Assembly (NCBI GenBank): GCA_002393195.1
Contig: DGIK01000171.1
Span: 1 to 26,004, forward strand
DNA from: Bacteroidales bacterium UBA3824
Lineage (GTDB): Bacteria; Bacteroidota; Bacteroidia; Bacteroidales; UBA3824
DNA length: 26,004 nucleotides
Direction of reading: 5' to 3'
In this document: positions 1-7,096 of the stretch, piece after piece
Layout of the letters: every line of letters starts with the position of its first letter
Position numbering within the stretch: the stretch's first letter is position 1
Program-made: the position numbers and the translations under genes
Notes under the pieces: model-generated
Seen by the model: only the letters and a program-made list of their open reading frames with translations
The model's database searches: none
Told to the model about the DNA's origin: nothing

Positions 1-441
1 ACGGATGCCGATGTCGATGGCATGCACATCAGGCTGCTGATGATAACGTTCTTCCTCAATTTCTTCCCGGAGGTAATCAAAAACAAGCACCTCTACATCT
101 TGCAGACCCCGCTTTTCCGCGTCAGAAACAAGCAAAAGACCTTCTATTGCTACTCCGAGGAGGAAAAACTTGCTGCAATACAGGCGTGCGGCAAAAACCC
201 CGAAATGACGCGATTCAAAGGTCTTGGCGAGATTTCGCCCGACGAGTTCAAGCACTTCATCGGCCCCGAAATGCGCATAGAGCCGGTATTAATCAAACGT
301 GAAGACCAGATACAGCAGTTGATGGAGTTTTACATGGGCAAAAACACGCCCGACCGTCAAAACTTCATCATCGACAACCTCATCATCGAGGAAGACCGCC
401 TCGACAACGACGAAGAAGAAAACGTTGTTTTGACAGACTAA
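1..441 (+). CDS. parE: DNA topoisomerase IV subunit B, C-terminal fragment (5' end outside window)
   Basis: The reading frame is open from base 1 and ends with TAA at 439-441, so only the last 146 residues are present. The fragment starts inside the TOPRIM metal-binding motif ([11 protein letters not shown]), which binds Mg2+ for DNA cleavage and religation. It continues through the conserved RFKGLGE segment ([18 protein letters not shown]). The ending, with [18 protein letters not shown] followed by an acidic tail, fits the shorter ParE type of Bacteroidota better than GyrB. The enzyme would act with ParC to decatenate daughter chromosomes. The next gene begins 46 bases downstream with no visible terminator, so read-through is possible. 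Family assignment is firm; ParE rather than GyrB is a judgement from the C-terminal residues. Confidence 0.9.
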   Translation, partial: TDADVDGMHIRLLMITFFLNFFPEVIKNKHLYILQTPLFRVRNKQKTFYCYSEEEKLAAIQACGKNPEMTRFKGLGEISPDEFKHFIGPEMRIEPVLIKREDQIQQLMEFYMGKNTPDRQNFIIDNLIIEEDRLDNDEEENVVLTD

Positions 442-487
442 AACCGCACAATCCAGCGTTATACATTTGGACTAAAACGGTACAAAA

Positions 488-1033
488 ATGAAACGACTAA
501 TCATAACGGCGGCACTGCTTGCCTTTGCCGCCACGGTATCGCAGGCGCAGGACATCGATTCAGATGCCCTGGATACGTATTGTTTTGCCGCCAATACCAA
601 GATTATGATTACCGAGACCACTTACCGCAACATCGAGGAAATCAAGGTTGGCGACGTCATCCTTGCCTACAATCCCGACACCAAGCAGACCTACCAGACC
701 AAGGTGCTGAAAATTGCTTCCGTACCGCACGACAACATCGCGGCATACACTTTTGAAGACGGACGCCACATCACCGCCACCGACGACCACCCGCTGCTCA
801 CCACGCACGGATGGGCGTCGTCCAACCCCGCCAAAACCGCCGCTTACAAAGGTTTTGGCAAGGTTTACACCCTCAGCGACAACGACGAAATCATCACCTC
901 CGACGGCACAGTGCGCATCGCCGCCATCAGCCGCCCAAGACAAAAAATCAATACCTACACTATTGTAAAACTCGAAGAAGGCAACGTCTTTTTCGCCAAC
1001 GGACTGGCGGTAGGAGCTGAAGAAAAGAAATAA
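488..1033 (+). CDS. Exported Hint (hedgehog/intein) domain protein
   Basis: The 181-residue product has a signal peptide at residues 1-20 (cleavage likely after SQA). Only about 11 residues follow before the Hint start motif YCFAANTKI, where Cys32 would be the N-terminal nucleophile. The block B TxxH motif is visible as T98-D-D-H101 (ITATDDHPLLTTHGW). The last strand, NVFFANGLAVG, resembles the intein C-terminal strand (FxNGxxVHN), but VHN is replaced by VGA and the protein ends in EEKK. C-terminal Asn cyclisation is therefore not expected. Known family chemistry would allow an N-S acyl shift and cleavage at Cys32, as in hedgehog-type Hint domains. The kinase gene starts 31 bases downstream on the same strand, suggesting co-transcription. 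The biological role is not known to me; the Hint fold call is strong. Confidence 0.8.
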   Translation: MKRLIITAALLAFAATVSQAQDIDSDALDTYCFAANTKIMITETTYRNIEEIKVGDVILAYNPDTKQTYQTKVLKIASVPHDNIAAYTFEDGRHITATDDHPLLTTHGWASSNPAKTAAYKGFGKVYTLSDNDEIITSDGTVRIAAISRPRQKINTYTIVKLEEGNVFFANGLAVGAEEKK

Positions 1034-1064
1034 AAAACAAATAACTAAATGATATAGTAACAAA

Positions 1065-2825
1065 ATGGCAGACAACAACGAAAACACACTCGGTTCCGGT
1101 TTCATCACCGACAGCGGACAGACCGGCGGTGCAGACCTCGGCTCAGGCTTTGTGACATCGGCAGAGCCTTCAAGCAACGCCCCCCAGACCGGGGCTAACG
1201 CACTTGCCAACACATTCACCGACATCAAGGAACTCTCCGTACAAGGCGCGATGAGTACCGTATACCAAGGCAAAAAATACGGCAAGTGGCACATAATCAA
1301 GAGGATAAAACCGCAATTCAAAGACAACCCTCAATACCGAGAACTCTTCATGAAAGAGTTTGACAACGGCGTACAGCTCGACCACCCAAACATCGTGCGC
1401 TTTGAAGACAAAGGCGAGGATGCCGAAGGTCTTTGGTACACAATGGAATACGTGGACGGACGCCCCCTCTCCGACCTCATCAAGACTGGCGAACTCATCA
1501 AAAACGAAAGACTCACGCGCAGCATCATCACACAGCTCTGCGACGCGCTCACATACGTTCACAAAAAACAGATTGTGCACCGCGACCTCAAGCCCGACAA
1601 CATACTCGTAACATACCGTGGCGACAATGTCAAGGTGCTCGACTTCGGTCTGGCATATTCCGACAGCTATGACGACCACCTTGTGAAAGCCGGAACGCCC
1701 AAATACGCCGCCCCGGAACAGATGACCAAAGGCAACCTCGTGGACCAACGTGCCGACATATATGCAGTTGGCATGATTCTGCTCGAGATGTGTACTGGAA
1801 GCCTTGTAGATAAAGAGGCGTCAACGGTACAAAACCCAAATTTCCAACTCGTAATCAAACGCGCCACGCAAACCGACCCTGAGCAACGCTACCACGACTG
1901 CCGCGAATTGATGGAAGATTTCAATTCCACAGTCGTAACTGGCACATCGCTCCAACAGCCACAACCTGCAACAGTGAAACCTGCCGCCAAACCTGCCGTA
2001 ACCCAAGTAGAAGGCGAGCGCAAGAAAAACATGCTCCCGCTCATTCTCGGCATCGTTGCAGCAGCAGTTGTCATCGGCATCGTCATCTTCTTCCTGATGC
2101 GCAAAGGCGACACGCCCAATAACCCTGCCAACCCCGTCGCCGACAATACGGAGCAGCAGACCACCAAGCCCCAAAAACCAGAGGACAACGGCGGCAAAGA
2201 CAATGCTAAACCCGTGGACGAGCCAAAGCAAAACAACGGACCCACAGAGGAAGAAAAAAAGCAAAACGAAGAACAATCTGCCCTCAAGGAAGAATACGAA
2301 AGACTTCTCAGCGAAGCCAAAAAGGTATTCGACACCAAAAACGTAGCCCGCGCACTTCCACTCTACGAAGCCATCGTCAACAAGCAACCCGCCTACGCCG
2401 AAGCACAAGAAGAAGCCAAAAAACAGGTGGATTTCTGCAAGAAAGAAATAGCCAACACTCCGCTTTATCAACTCAAAAAGGACTACGAGAATGGCAATTC
2501 AGGTGTTTTCGGCTATCAAAACAAAAATGGCTACATTGTGGTTGACTACCTCTATTATGACGAAAAACGTAACAATAAAGGCTACAAGAAACTACTGGCA
2601 GTTAAAAACGCATCGGGCAAATGGGGATTGATAGACGATATGACAAAAGGCGAAGTTACCAACTTCGAATATCTACCGGATATAATAGACCGCGTTGATG
2701 GTTCATATACTATGTACATCACCAAGGATAAAAAAGACCCCAAAAAAGGACGCTGGGATGTCATCGAAGTGGTATCTGGAAAAGTCGTCAAGACAAAGTA
2801 CAAAGACAAGGTGGAAATAAAATAA
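1065..2825 (+). CDS. Membrane-anchored Hanks-type Ser/Thr protein kinase with periplasmic sensor-like region
   Basis: 586 residues. Residues 1-50 are a Gly/Ser/Thr-rich tail with a duplicated LGSGF[IV]T motif (about 9-15 and 25-31). The kinase domain spans about 52-290. Visible motifs are the ATP-anchoring Lys79 in IIKRIK, probable alphaC Glu98, catalytic loop VHRDLKPDN (171-179), DFG at 193-195 and APE at 216-218, so it should be active. The glycine loop is weak (VQGAMSTVYQG). A Pro/Lys linker leads to one membrane helix (about 323-345), then a charged linker, a helical TPR-like stretch (400-465) and a beta-rich C-terminus with WG-repeat character (GKWGLID; GRWDVIE). Topology is inferred as cytoplasmic kinase, periplasmic C-terminus. 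It follows the Hint gene by 31 bases and is closed by a strong terminator. Substrate and ligand cannot be deduced. Confidence 0.88.
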   Translation: MADNNENTLGSGFITDSGQTGGADLGSGFVTSAEPSSNAPQTGANALANTFTDIKELSVQGAMSTVYQGKKYGKWHIIKRIKPQFKDNPQYRELFMKEFDNGVQLDHPNIVRFEDKGEDAEGLWYTMEYVDGRPLSDLIKTGELIKNERLTRSIITQLCDALTYVHKKQIVHRDLKPDNILVTYRGDNVKVLDFGLAYSDSYDDHLVKAGTPKYAAPEQMTKGNLVDQRADIYAVGMILLEMCTGSLVDKEASTVQNPNFQLVIKRATQTDPEQRYHDCRELMEDFNSTVVTGTSLQQPQPATVKPAAKPAVTQVEGERKKNMLPLILGIVAAAVVIGIVIFFLMRKGDTPNNPANPVADNTEQQTTKPQKPEDNGGKDNAKPVDEPKQNNGPTEEEKKQNEEQSALKEEYERLLSEAKKVFDTKNVARALPLYEAIVNKQPAYAEAQEEAKKQVDFCKKEIANTPLYQLKKDYENGNSGVFGYQNKNGYIVVDYLYYDEKRNNKGYKKLLAVKNASGKWGLIDDMTKGEVTNFEYLPDIIDRVDGSYTMYITKDKKDPKKGRWDVIEVVSGKVVKTKYKDKVEIK

Positions 2826-2878
2826 TTACTGCCATCGAATACAACCTCAACAGAATTGTATCTAAAAGAGGCAGCCCC

Positions 2879-2941
2879 AAAAAATATGTTTTTCGTTTAT
2901 AGTTGTTGATTGACCACTCACAAACGAAAAACATATTTTTT
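2879..2941. terminator. Bidirectional intrinsic terminator, 20-bp perfect stem
   Basis: Bases 2879-2898 are perfectly complementary to 2922-2941 with a 23-base loop. The stem starts with an A-run and ends in a T-run, so it can work on both strands. It lies between the convergent kinase (ends 2825) and PIN gene (ends 2978), where it would stop both transcripts. Confidence 0.85.
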
Positions 2942-2977
2942 TTGAAAGTTTATCGTACATTTCCTTTTTAAGGAATT

Positions 2978-3406
2978 TTACTGTATTGTCTTGAAAAACT
3001 TGTCCAAAAACTCCTGCGGTTCCATAACAGGAATTGTGGATTCAGTGAAATCTTTTTTGTTGCGAGTAATGATGACGTCGCATCCCTCACTCAATGCCGA
3101 ATAATACTGCATGGCATCTTCAAAGTCTTTGAAAGAGGATTTAAGAGCAGATTTAGCTGTATTTATGTCAACAATAGTAGGCTCACATACAGAAATAAAA
3201 CTCTCTATATGTCCGAATATATCCGACACAGGGATACGTTCTCGCTCCAAAAAGTAACTTAATGTTGCAAGTGAAATAGTAGAACAATACAACGAAATAT
3301 TATTCATATTTGCCTGACTATAAATTTGAGCAGCAAGAATATCCCACGGTTTTCTTGCCAACATTAAGTCAAGGACAATGTTGGTATCCCAAAACACTTT
3401 TTTCAT
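2978..3406 (-). CDS. PIN-domain protein, probable toxin RNase of a type II toxin-antitoxin pair
   Basis: 142 residues starting MKKVFWDTN. PIN-fold acidic residues are visible: D7 in FWDTN near the N-terminus, an acidic cluster around D94/D97 (KDFEDAMQYY), and D110 in CDVIITRNKKDF, the usual last strand with the TRN motif. PIN toxins are Mg2+-dependent endoribonucleases. The ATG at 3406 was chosen over an in-frame start at 3433 because it aligns with the PIN N-terminus, has an AAGGAG Shine-Dalgarno 8 bases upstream, and overlaps the upstream stop codon as ATGA. That overlap suggests translational coupling to the antitoxin. The C-terminus runs up to the bidirectional terminator. Toxin activity is inferred from the family and gene pairing. 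Confidence 0.88.
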   Translation of the reverse strand: MKKVFWDTNIVLDLMLARKPWDILAAQIYSQANMNNISLYCSTISLATLSYFLERERIPVSDIFGHIESFISVCEPTIVDINTAKSALKSSFKDFEDAMQYYSALSEGCDVIITRNKKDFTESTIPVMEPQEFLDKFFKTIQ

Positions 3407-3687
3407 TTGTACTTCTCCTTTATGTATTCCCAAATTTTATCGTCAACTTCCTCGTCGGTGTCGTATGTAGGCTGATGCCATGTCATCAGCTTCACTGCAT
3501 TCTCAGTAAGCCATTTGCCATCATACAAAACCATTTTCGGTTTTTCTTCATTCTGCCTTGCTTGCGCATATTTCATCACGAGAAGTAAGTGCTCTGAATA
3601 ATTAAACATCCGCTGCAACTCTTTTTCATGGAATTGCGAAATATTACTATTCAATCTATTTATCAATTTCAGTTCTGTCACTGTCAT
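3403..3687 (-). CDS. Probable antitoxin partner of the PIN protein (family not recognised)
   Basis: 94 residues from the ATG at 3687; a TTG two codons upstream is the only other option. The protein is short, charged and apparently helical, with a Lys/Glu-rich C-terminus ending KIWEYIKEKYK. That C-terminus could be the segment that wraps the toxin. The N-terminus (MTVTELKLINRLNSNISQFHEKELQRM) does not match a ribbon-helix-helix, AbrB or HTH antitoxin that I recognise. Its TGA stop overlaps the toxin ATG (ATGA at 3403-3406), and the antitoxin-first order is typical of type II modules. It sits directly downstream of a good Bacteroidota promoter. The antitoxin role is inferred from position and size. 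Confidence 0.65.
   Translation of the reverse strand: MTVTELKLINRLNSNISQFHEKELQRMFNYSEHLLLVMKYAQARQNEEKPKMVLYDGKWLTENAVKLMTWHQPTYDTDEEVDDKIWEYIKEKYK
3415..3420 (-). promoter_or_regulatory. Shine-Dalgarno site of the PIN toxin gene
   Basis: On the minus strand AAGGAG ends 8 bases before the ATG at 3406. It lies within the last codons of the antitoxin gene. A canonical Shine-Dalgarno is unusual here, since most other starts in the window have only A-rich leaders, and it supports the shorter toxin start. Confidence 0.7.
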
Positions 3688-3718
3688 AATCAATCATCTT
3701 TATAGTAAAACAACTTTG

Positions 3719-3726
3719 CAAATATA
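3719..3726 (-). promoter_or_regulatory. Bacteroidota -7 promoter box for the PIN toxin-antitoxin pair
   Basis: Read on the minus strand this is TATATTTG, a full match to TAnnTTTG. A TTG lies about 17 bases further upstream as a plausible -33 element. The antitoxin ATG is about 31 bases downstream, giving a short leader. Confidence 0.6.
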
Positions 3727-3771
3727 ATAATTCTTTTGTAAAACAAGAAGTTATTTGTATTTTATTATTAC

Positions 3772-3811
3772 AAAAAAGCCCGCAGAAAACTTGTTTTCCG
3801 CAGGCTTTTTT
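3772..3811 (-). terminator. Intrinsic terminator of the lipoprotein gene
   Basis: Arms 3772-3790 and 3793-3811 form a 19-bp hairpin with a tiny loop, followed by a T-run. In minus-strand RNA the two non-Watson-Crick positions become G-U wobbles, whereas in plus-strand RNA they are A-C mismatches. This favours minus-strand use, behind the lipoprotein gene ending at 3838. Confidence 0.8.
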
Positions 3812-3837
3812 AAATATTCTTATGTTAGGGGAAACTA

Positions 3838-4620
3838 CTACTTCGAGAGTGTAACGTCAGAAGCAGGCTGAATCTTGAGAGTTCCCTTCGAGTTGATTAC
3901 AACGCCAGAGAGTTTGCCGTCAACACCAGCTGCATCAGGAGTCAAGGTGTAGGTAGCAATGCAACCTGTAGAAGTAATGATTGTACCCTCGTAGATGGCA
4001 GACTTGGCATATTTACCATTGTTTACCTTACCCACTGCAGCATTCTTAGCCTGAGAAGCCGGCTTCAAGTCGTTATCGCCAAGTACGAACTCAACGTTTG
4101 CAGCAATCTTCTCATCGCCTTCAACTTCGGATTGGGTGTACGACTTCTCCTCTACCATCGAGACATACGAACCTTTTGTGCTGTTTGCACCGTAGCCAAG
4201 ATCGAAAGAATAGTCTTTACCAATTGCTTCCTTGATCTCCTTGTTGCCCCTTGTCTTGATAACAAGGTACATCTTCTGAACAGGAACGCTGGTCGATTTG
4301 AGAGTCAAGGTGAATTCCTTGCCATCCTCGCCCTTAGACTTGGACTGCTCGTCCATGAGGTCGACAATCTGCTTGCCATCGAGATCCTGAAGCTCGAATG
4401 TCTTGATCTTGGTGTTAGCTACGATTGTGCCTTCGATGGTGATTTTGCCATCCTTCTGAGCTGTTGCAACAATCTCGTTCAACTTCAATTGCTCTTCAGC
4501 GGTAGGAGTTGTTGTACCACCTTGGTCGTCTGTCTCATCGTCTTCGCCGCAGCTTGTGAAGCCAGCGGTCATCGAACCGAGTGCGAGCATAAATGCCGCC
4601 ATTCTGAAAATTTTCTTCAT
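3838..4620 (-). CDS. Secreted lipoprotein, possibly surface exposed (function unknown)
   Basis: 260 residues. A lipoprotein signal peptide ends in the lipobox GFTSC, with Cys24 as the lipidated residue. It is followed at once by the acidic stretch GEDDETDD and then a flexible Gly/Thr linker. In Bacteroidota, acidic residues just behind the cysteine act as a lipoprotein export signal to the cell surface, so an outer-leaflet location is plausible. The remainder (about 45-260) is rich in alternating polar and hydrophobic stretches (KITIEGTIVANTKIKTFEL, GTIITSTGCIATYTLTP), suggesting beta-sandwich folds. I do not recognise a named family. It is monocistronic, with a -7 promoter box 72 bases upstream and a wobble-paired terminator just after the stop. 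Confidence 0.8.
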   Translation of the reverse strand: MKKIFRMAAFMLALGSMTAGFTSCGEDDETDDQGGTTTPTAEEQLKLNEIVATAQKDGKITIEGTIVANTKIKTFELQDLDGKQIVDLMDEQSKSKGEDGKEFTLTLKSTSVPVQKMYLVIKTRGNKEIKEAIGKDYSFDLGYGANSTKGSYVSMVEEKSYTQSEVEGDEKIAANVEFVLGDNDLKPASQAKNAAVGKVNNGKYAKSAIYEGTIITSTGCIATYTLTPDAAGVDGKLSGVVINSKGTLKIQPASDVTLSK

Positions 4621-4691
4621 TTTTGTTAGAAATTTTTAGTTAATATTACTTGTGTTTGTTGTGTTCGTTTCATTCCAACTTTAAAACGGCG

Positions 4692-4699
4692 CAAAATTA
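4692..4699 (-). promoter_or_regulatory. -7 promoter box for the lipoprotein gene
   Basis: On the minus strand it reads TAATTTTG, matching TAnnTTTG. It is 72 bases from the ATG at 4620, and the leader between them is AT-rich. No clear -33 TTTG is seen. The rest of the 264-base divergent gap up to 4885 shows only AT-rich sequence. Confidence 0.5.
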
Positions 4700-4884
4700 C
4701 ATTTATTTTGCTAAAAGAAAAAATCTTTTTGAACAATATTTTTTTTATGACGTTTTCCTCTTGTATAACACGCAAGTCGGACGATACCCTATATGATTTT
4801 ACAAATTTTTTCATAAAAATTCATTTAATCCTTAACAAAATTAGGCGTCTAAACGTTTATATGAATAAAAGTGATACATTATAA

Positions 4885-6642
4885 ATGACACCAACAATTA
4901 TAAAAACAATGAAAACACCCACATTAAGCGGCGGCTTCGCGGCAAAATTTTTTGCGGCGTGGGTTGTCATCATGCTTATATCGGGGGCGCAAACCCTTCA
5001 TGCCCAAAAACTTGGGAGGGGTTTCAAGCTCCTCGACGACAAGGAATACGTAAAGGCAATGGCCTTCTTCACGGACGCAAAAGATAAAAAAATCGAACTA
5101 TTCGCCGTCAACTACGCCCTATCGAAAATCCAATCAGACAGAGAATCGCCGTACTTCGCGCCAGACAAGGCGATGATCTGCATAAAAAACGCACAAAAGT
5201 ACCAAAAGGTCGAAAAACCGTCGGAAGAGACAATCAAAAAAAACTACAAATTCGACTTTAAGGACGTGGAGGTTCAATACAACTTCGCACTATTCACAGT
5301 GCTCAACAACATCGACAAGATAGAGCCAATAACGCGTCTGTTCCGAAGTGGCATAAACAGCGACTACGAACGCGGCATCTTAGAAGAAAAAGCATTTAAA
5401 TGCGCACTCAACGAAAATACAACCGTATCTTACTCAAGGTTTCTGGAGTTTTACAAGGACTCAAAGTTTGCGCCCTTAGCTAAGGAAAACTACATCAAGC
5501 AATGGTTTGTGAAGGCCGACAGCTACATCCTGGACCAGACCCAAAAATCCAAAGGCTTGGTGTCGTTCAAAGCTCTTTTCCCGGAAAGCAACATTTCCAA
5601 ACACTGCGAAACCACGGAAGACTACATCGCGCTAAAAAACAAAGTGATAATCGGCAAGGACTTGCAACTCGCGCCAGAACTCTACAGCATAATCGACATC
5701 TCCGACTCCCTGCTCATGGACAAGGACGACATCCTCGAATGTTTCATCATAAACTACTGCATCCCCGAAGACCAACAAACGCCGGAGCTCAAGTGGAAGT
5801 TCACCCCTAAGACAAAGGCAGACAGCAAAGCCCAGGAAAATATAATGGACAAGCTCAAAGTATTCTCCCCCACCGAAATCGCCATAGAAATCGGCGTAAA
5901 ACTCTTCAAGACAAACAAGACCGTGCAAAAGGCAAAACCAAAATCCACGCCGTCAGGCAAGGCTTTCGTATTGGAGACATACGGCGACAACCCATACGCA
6001 ATGAAGGACTTCAACAGAGGCAGACATGCCATTGCTTTCTATTACAAGCACTACTTCGACACCGACATAGACTGGGACTATTTCGCCGACACACTCGACA
6101 AAGTGGACTTCGACGACTCAACATTCAAGGCCGCAGTAGCACGGCTACAGGACGACCACCCAAACGCATTCTACCACGACCAATCCAACTCCGTGGGCAA
6201 CAACGTCTTCACACGTATATGCGGAGCCGAGATTGTCAATAATTTCGGCATATCGTCCCCAATATTCGCGCAGTTTGAAAACCGCAAAATACCCGGCACT
6301 GATATGACGTTCAAAAGCACTGAACACTACTCCACTTTCAGGCATCCAAGGTCTAAACGGTTCTACTACTACTTCATAGCCACAGACAAGGATTCCCTCG
6401 TGTACGGCGCATATATGCTCGCACCAGAAACAGACAGCACAGGCAAACTGACGGGGCATCGCCTCGTCAACATCCAACCCGAAAACAACAAGCTCATAAT
6501 ATTAAAAAGCAACAGCCCCGGGCTTGTGTTTTACGAGCGCAAATGGCGCGACCTCTACTACCTCGAAGAAGAGCAAAGAGGCAACTCAACAATCTGGGTA
6601 GTCAGAAAGAAATACAAACGTGAAGACTTCGATACCAACTAA
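4885..6642 (+). CDS. Large exported protein of unknown function with TPR-like N-terminus
   Basis: 585 residues from the first ATG at 4885. A second ATG at 4909 would give a more normal 32-residue signal peptide (hydrophobic FFAAWVVIMLISGA, cleavage after LHA) and may be the real start. After cleavage, LGRGFKLLDDKEYVKAMAFF looks like a tetratricopeptide-type helix pair. The central part is mainly helical and charged. The C-terminal third (about 435-585) has beta-type, Tyr-rich segments (RFYYYFIATDKDSLVYGAYM, LVFYERKWRDLYYLEEEQRG) and includes an NVFTRICGAEIVNNFG region. I recognise no catalytic motif or named domain. It stands alone, with a strong terminator 2 bases past its stop, and is probably periplasmic or envelope-associated. 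The upstream region shows no convincing TAnnTTTG box. Confidence 0.75.
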   Translation: MTPTIIKTMKTPTLSGGFAAKFFAAWVVIMLISGAQTLHAQKLGRGFKLLDDKEYVKAMAFFTDAKDKKIELFAVNYALSKIQSDRESPYFAPDKAMICIKNAQKYQKVEKPSEETIKKNYKFDFKDVEVQYNFALFTVLNNIDKIEPITRLFRSGINSDYERGILEEKAFKCALNENTTVSYSRFLEFYKDSKFAPLAKENYIKQWFVKADSYILDQTQKSKGLVSFKALFPESNISKHCETTEDYIALKNKVIIGKDLQLAPELYSIIDISDSLLMDKDDILECFIINYCIPEDQQTPELKWKFTPKTKADSKAQENIMDKLKVFSPTEIAIEIGVKLFKTNKTVQKAKPKSTPSGKAFVLETYGDNPYAMKDFNRGRHAIAFYYKHYFDTDIDWDYFADTLDKVDFDDSTFKAAVARLQDDHPNAFYHDQSNSVGNNVFTRICGAEIVNNFGISSPIFAQFENRKIPGTDMTFKSTEHYSTFRHPRSKRFYYYFIATDKDSLVYGAYMLAPETDSTGKLTGHRLVNIQPENNKLIILKSNSPGLVFYERKWRDLYYLEEEQRGNSTIWVVRKKYKREDFDTN

Positions 6643-6644
6643 AC

Positions 6645-6686
6645 AAAAATGCCGCCGAATGATGTAAGTAATTCGGCGGCATTTTT
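6645..6686. terminator. Bidirectional terminator, 16-bp perfect stem
   Basis: Bases 6645-6660 pair perfectly with 6671-6686 around a 10-base loop. The GCCGCCGAAT core is flanked by A- and T-runs. It separates the gene ending at 6642 from the convergent efflux operon ending at 6722 and can serve both. Confidence 0.9.
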
Positions 6687-6721
6687 TATATTTGATTGCG
6701 GGCTGCTTTACTCGCAATCTA

Positions 6722-7015
6722 TCAAATCATCTTTTCAACGTTCCACACAAACGCCTTCAAACCCATTTCGAGGTTGCGGTTGTCGAGTTTCTTGCACTTG
6801 GAGAGCAACTCATCGACCTTGTCGTCGGGGACAACGGTGAGAACGGAAGAATTGAGCTCGGGCCATGTATGAGTGCCGCGACGAGGGTCGCCATCATTGG
6901 TGCCCTGACCAAACACCTGCTCCCACATTGTGTAGCCGCGTATTTCGAGGCGGTCGAGCATATATTCCACACGCTCGGTGTTGGCCTGGTTGAATACTAT
7001 AAATACTGCTTTCAT
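6722..7015 (-). CDS. PG0541-like transporter-associated protein (probable P-II-like small protein)
   Basis: 97 residues starting MKAVFIVFNQANTERVEYMLD. The ATG at 7015 is preferred over in-frame 7045 because the upstream bases are part of the intergenic hairpin element and the protein begins naturally with a beta strand there. The pattern (short beta strand, amphipathic helix, GYTMWEQVFGQGTNDGDPRRGTH loop, then LNSSVLTVVPDDKVDELLSKCKKL) resembles the PG0541 family. Members lie next to RND pumps in Bacteroidales and look like a ferredoxin-like or P-II type fold. It is the last gene of the operon, 77 bases after the pump gene. A regulatory or sensing role for the pump is inference. Family recognition is from memory and not searched. 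Confidence 0.7.
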   Translation of the reverse strand: MKAVFIVFNQANTERVEYMLDRLEIRGYTMWEQVFGQGTNDGDPRRGTHTWPELNSSVLTVVPDDKVDELLSKCKKLDNRNLEMGLKAFVWNVEKMI

Positions 7016-7096
7016 TTTTTTCAATTGATAATTGGCAATTGACAATTGACAGCTATTATCCTAATTGTCAATTGTCAATTGTCCATTGTTAATTAA
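7016..7096 (-). repeat. Hairpin-forming heptad repeat element between the RND pump and PG0541-like genes
   Basis: In the operon direction it begins with TTAATTAA, which contains the pump's stop codon. It continues with 7-nt units of the AATTGAC type, a short spacer, complementary units of the GTCAATT type, and an A-run ending at the next ATG. The core arms 7036-7051 and 7066-7081 are a perfect 16-bp inverted repeat with a 14-base loop. It is built like the element at 10301-10417. Confidence 0.8.

Noticed and set aside
560..1327. 255-codon minus-strand frame over the Hint and kinase starts
   Set aside because: Spans two real genes and their gap in antisense; the composition is Val/Gly/Phe-rich shadow sequence.
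4626..4814. 62-codon minus-strand frame upstream of the lipoprotein
   Set aside because: It runs through the lipoprotein promoter and leader, is Lys/Phe-rich as AT-rich DNA gives by chance, and has no supporting start signal.
6694..6718. 7-bp hairpin GATTGCG/CGCAATC just after the PG0541-like gene as the operon terminator
   Set aside because: It has no T-run in the minus direction; the strong 16-bp hairpin at 6645-6686 is the better terminator.
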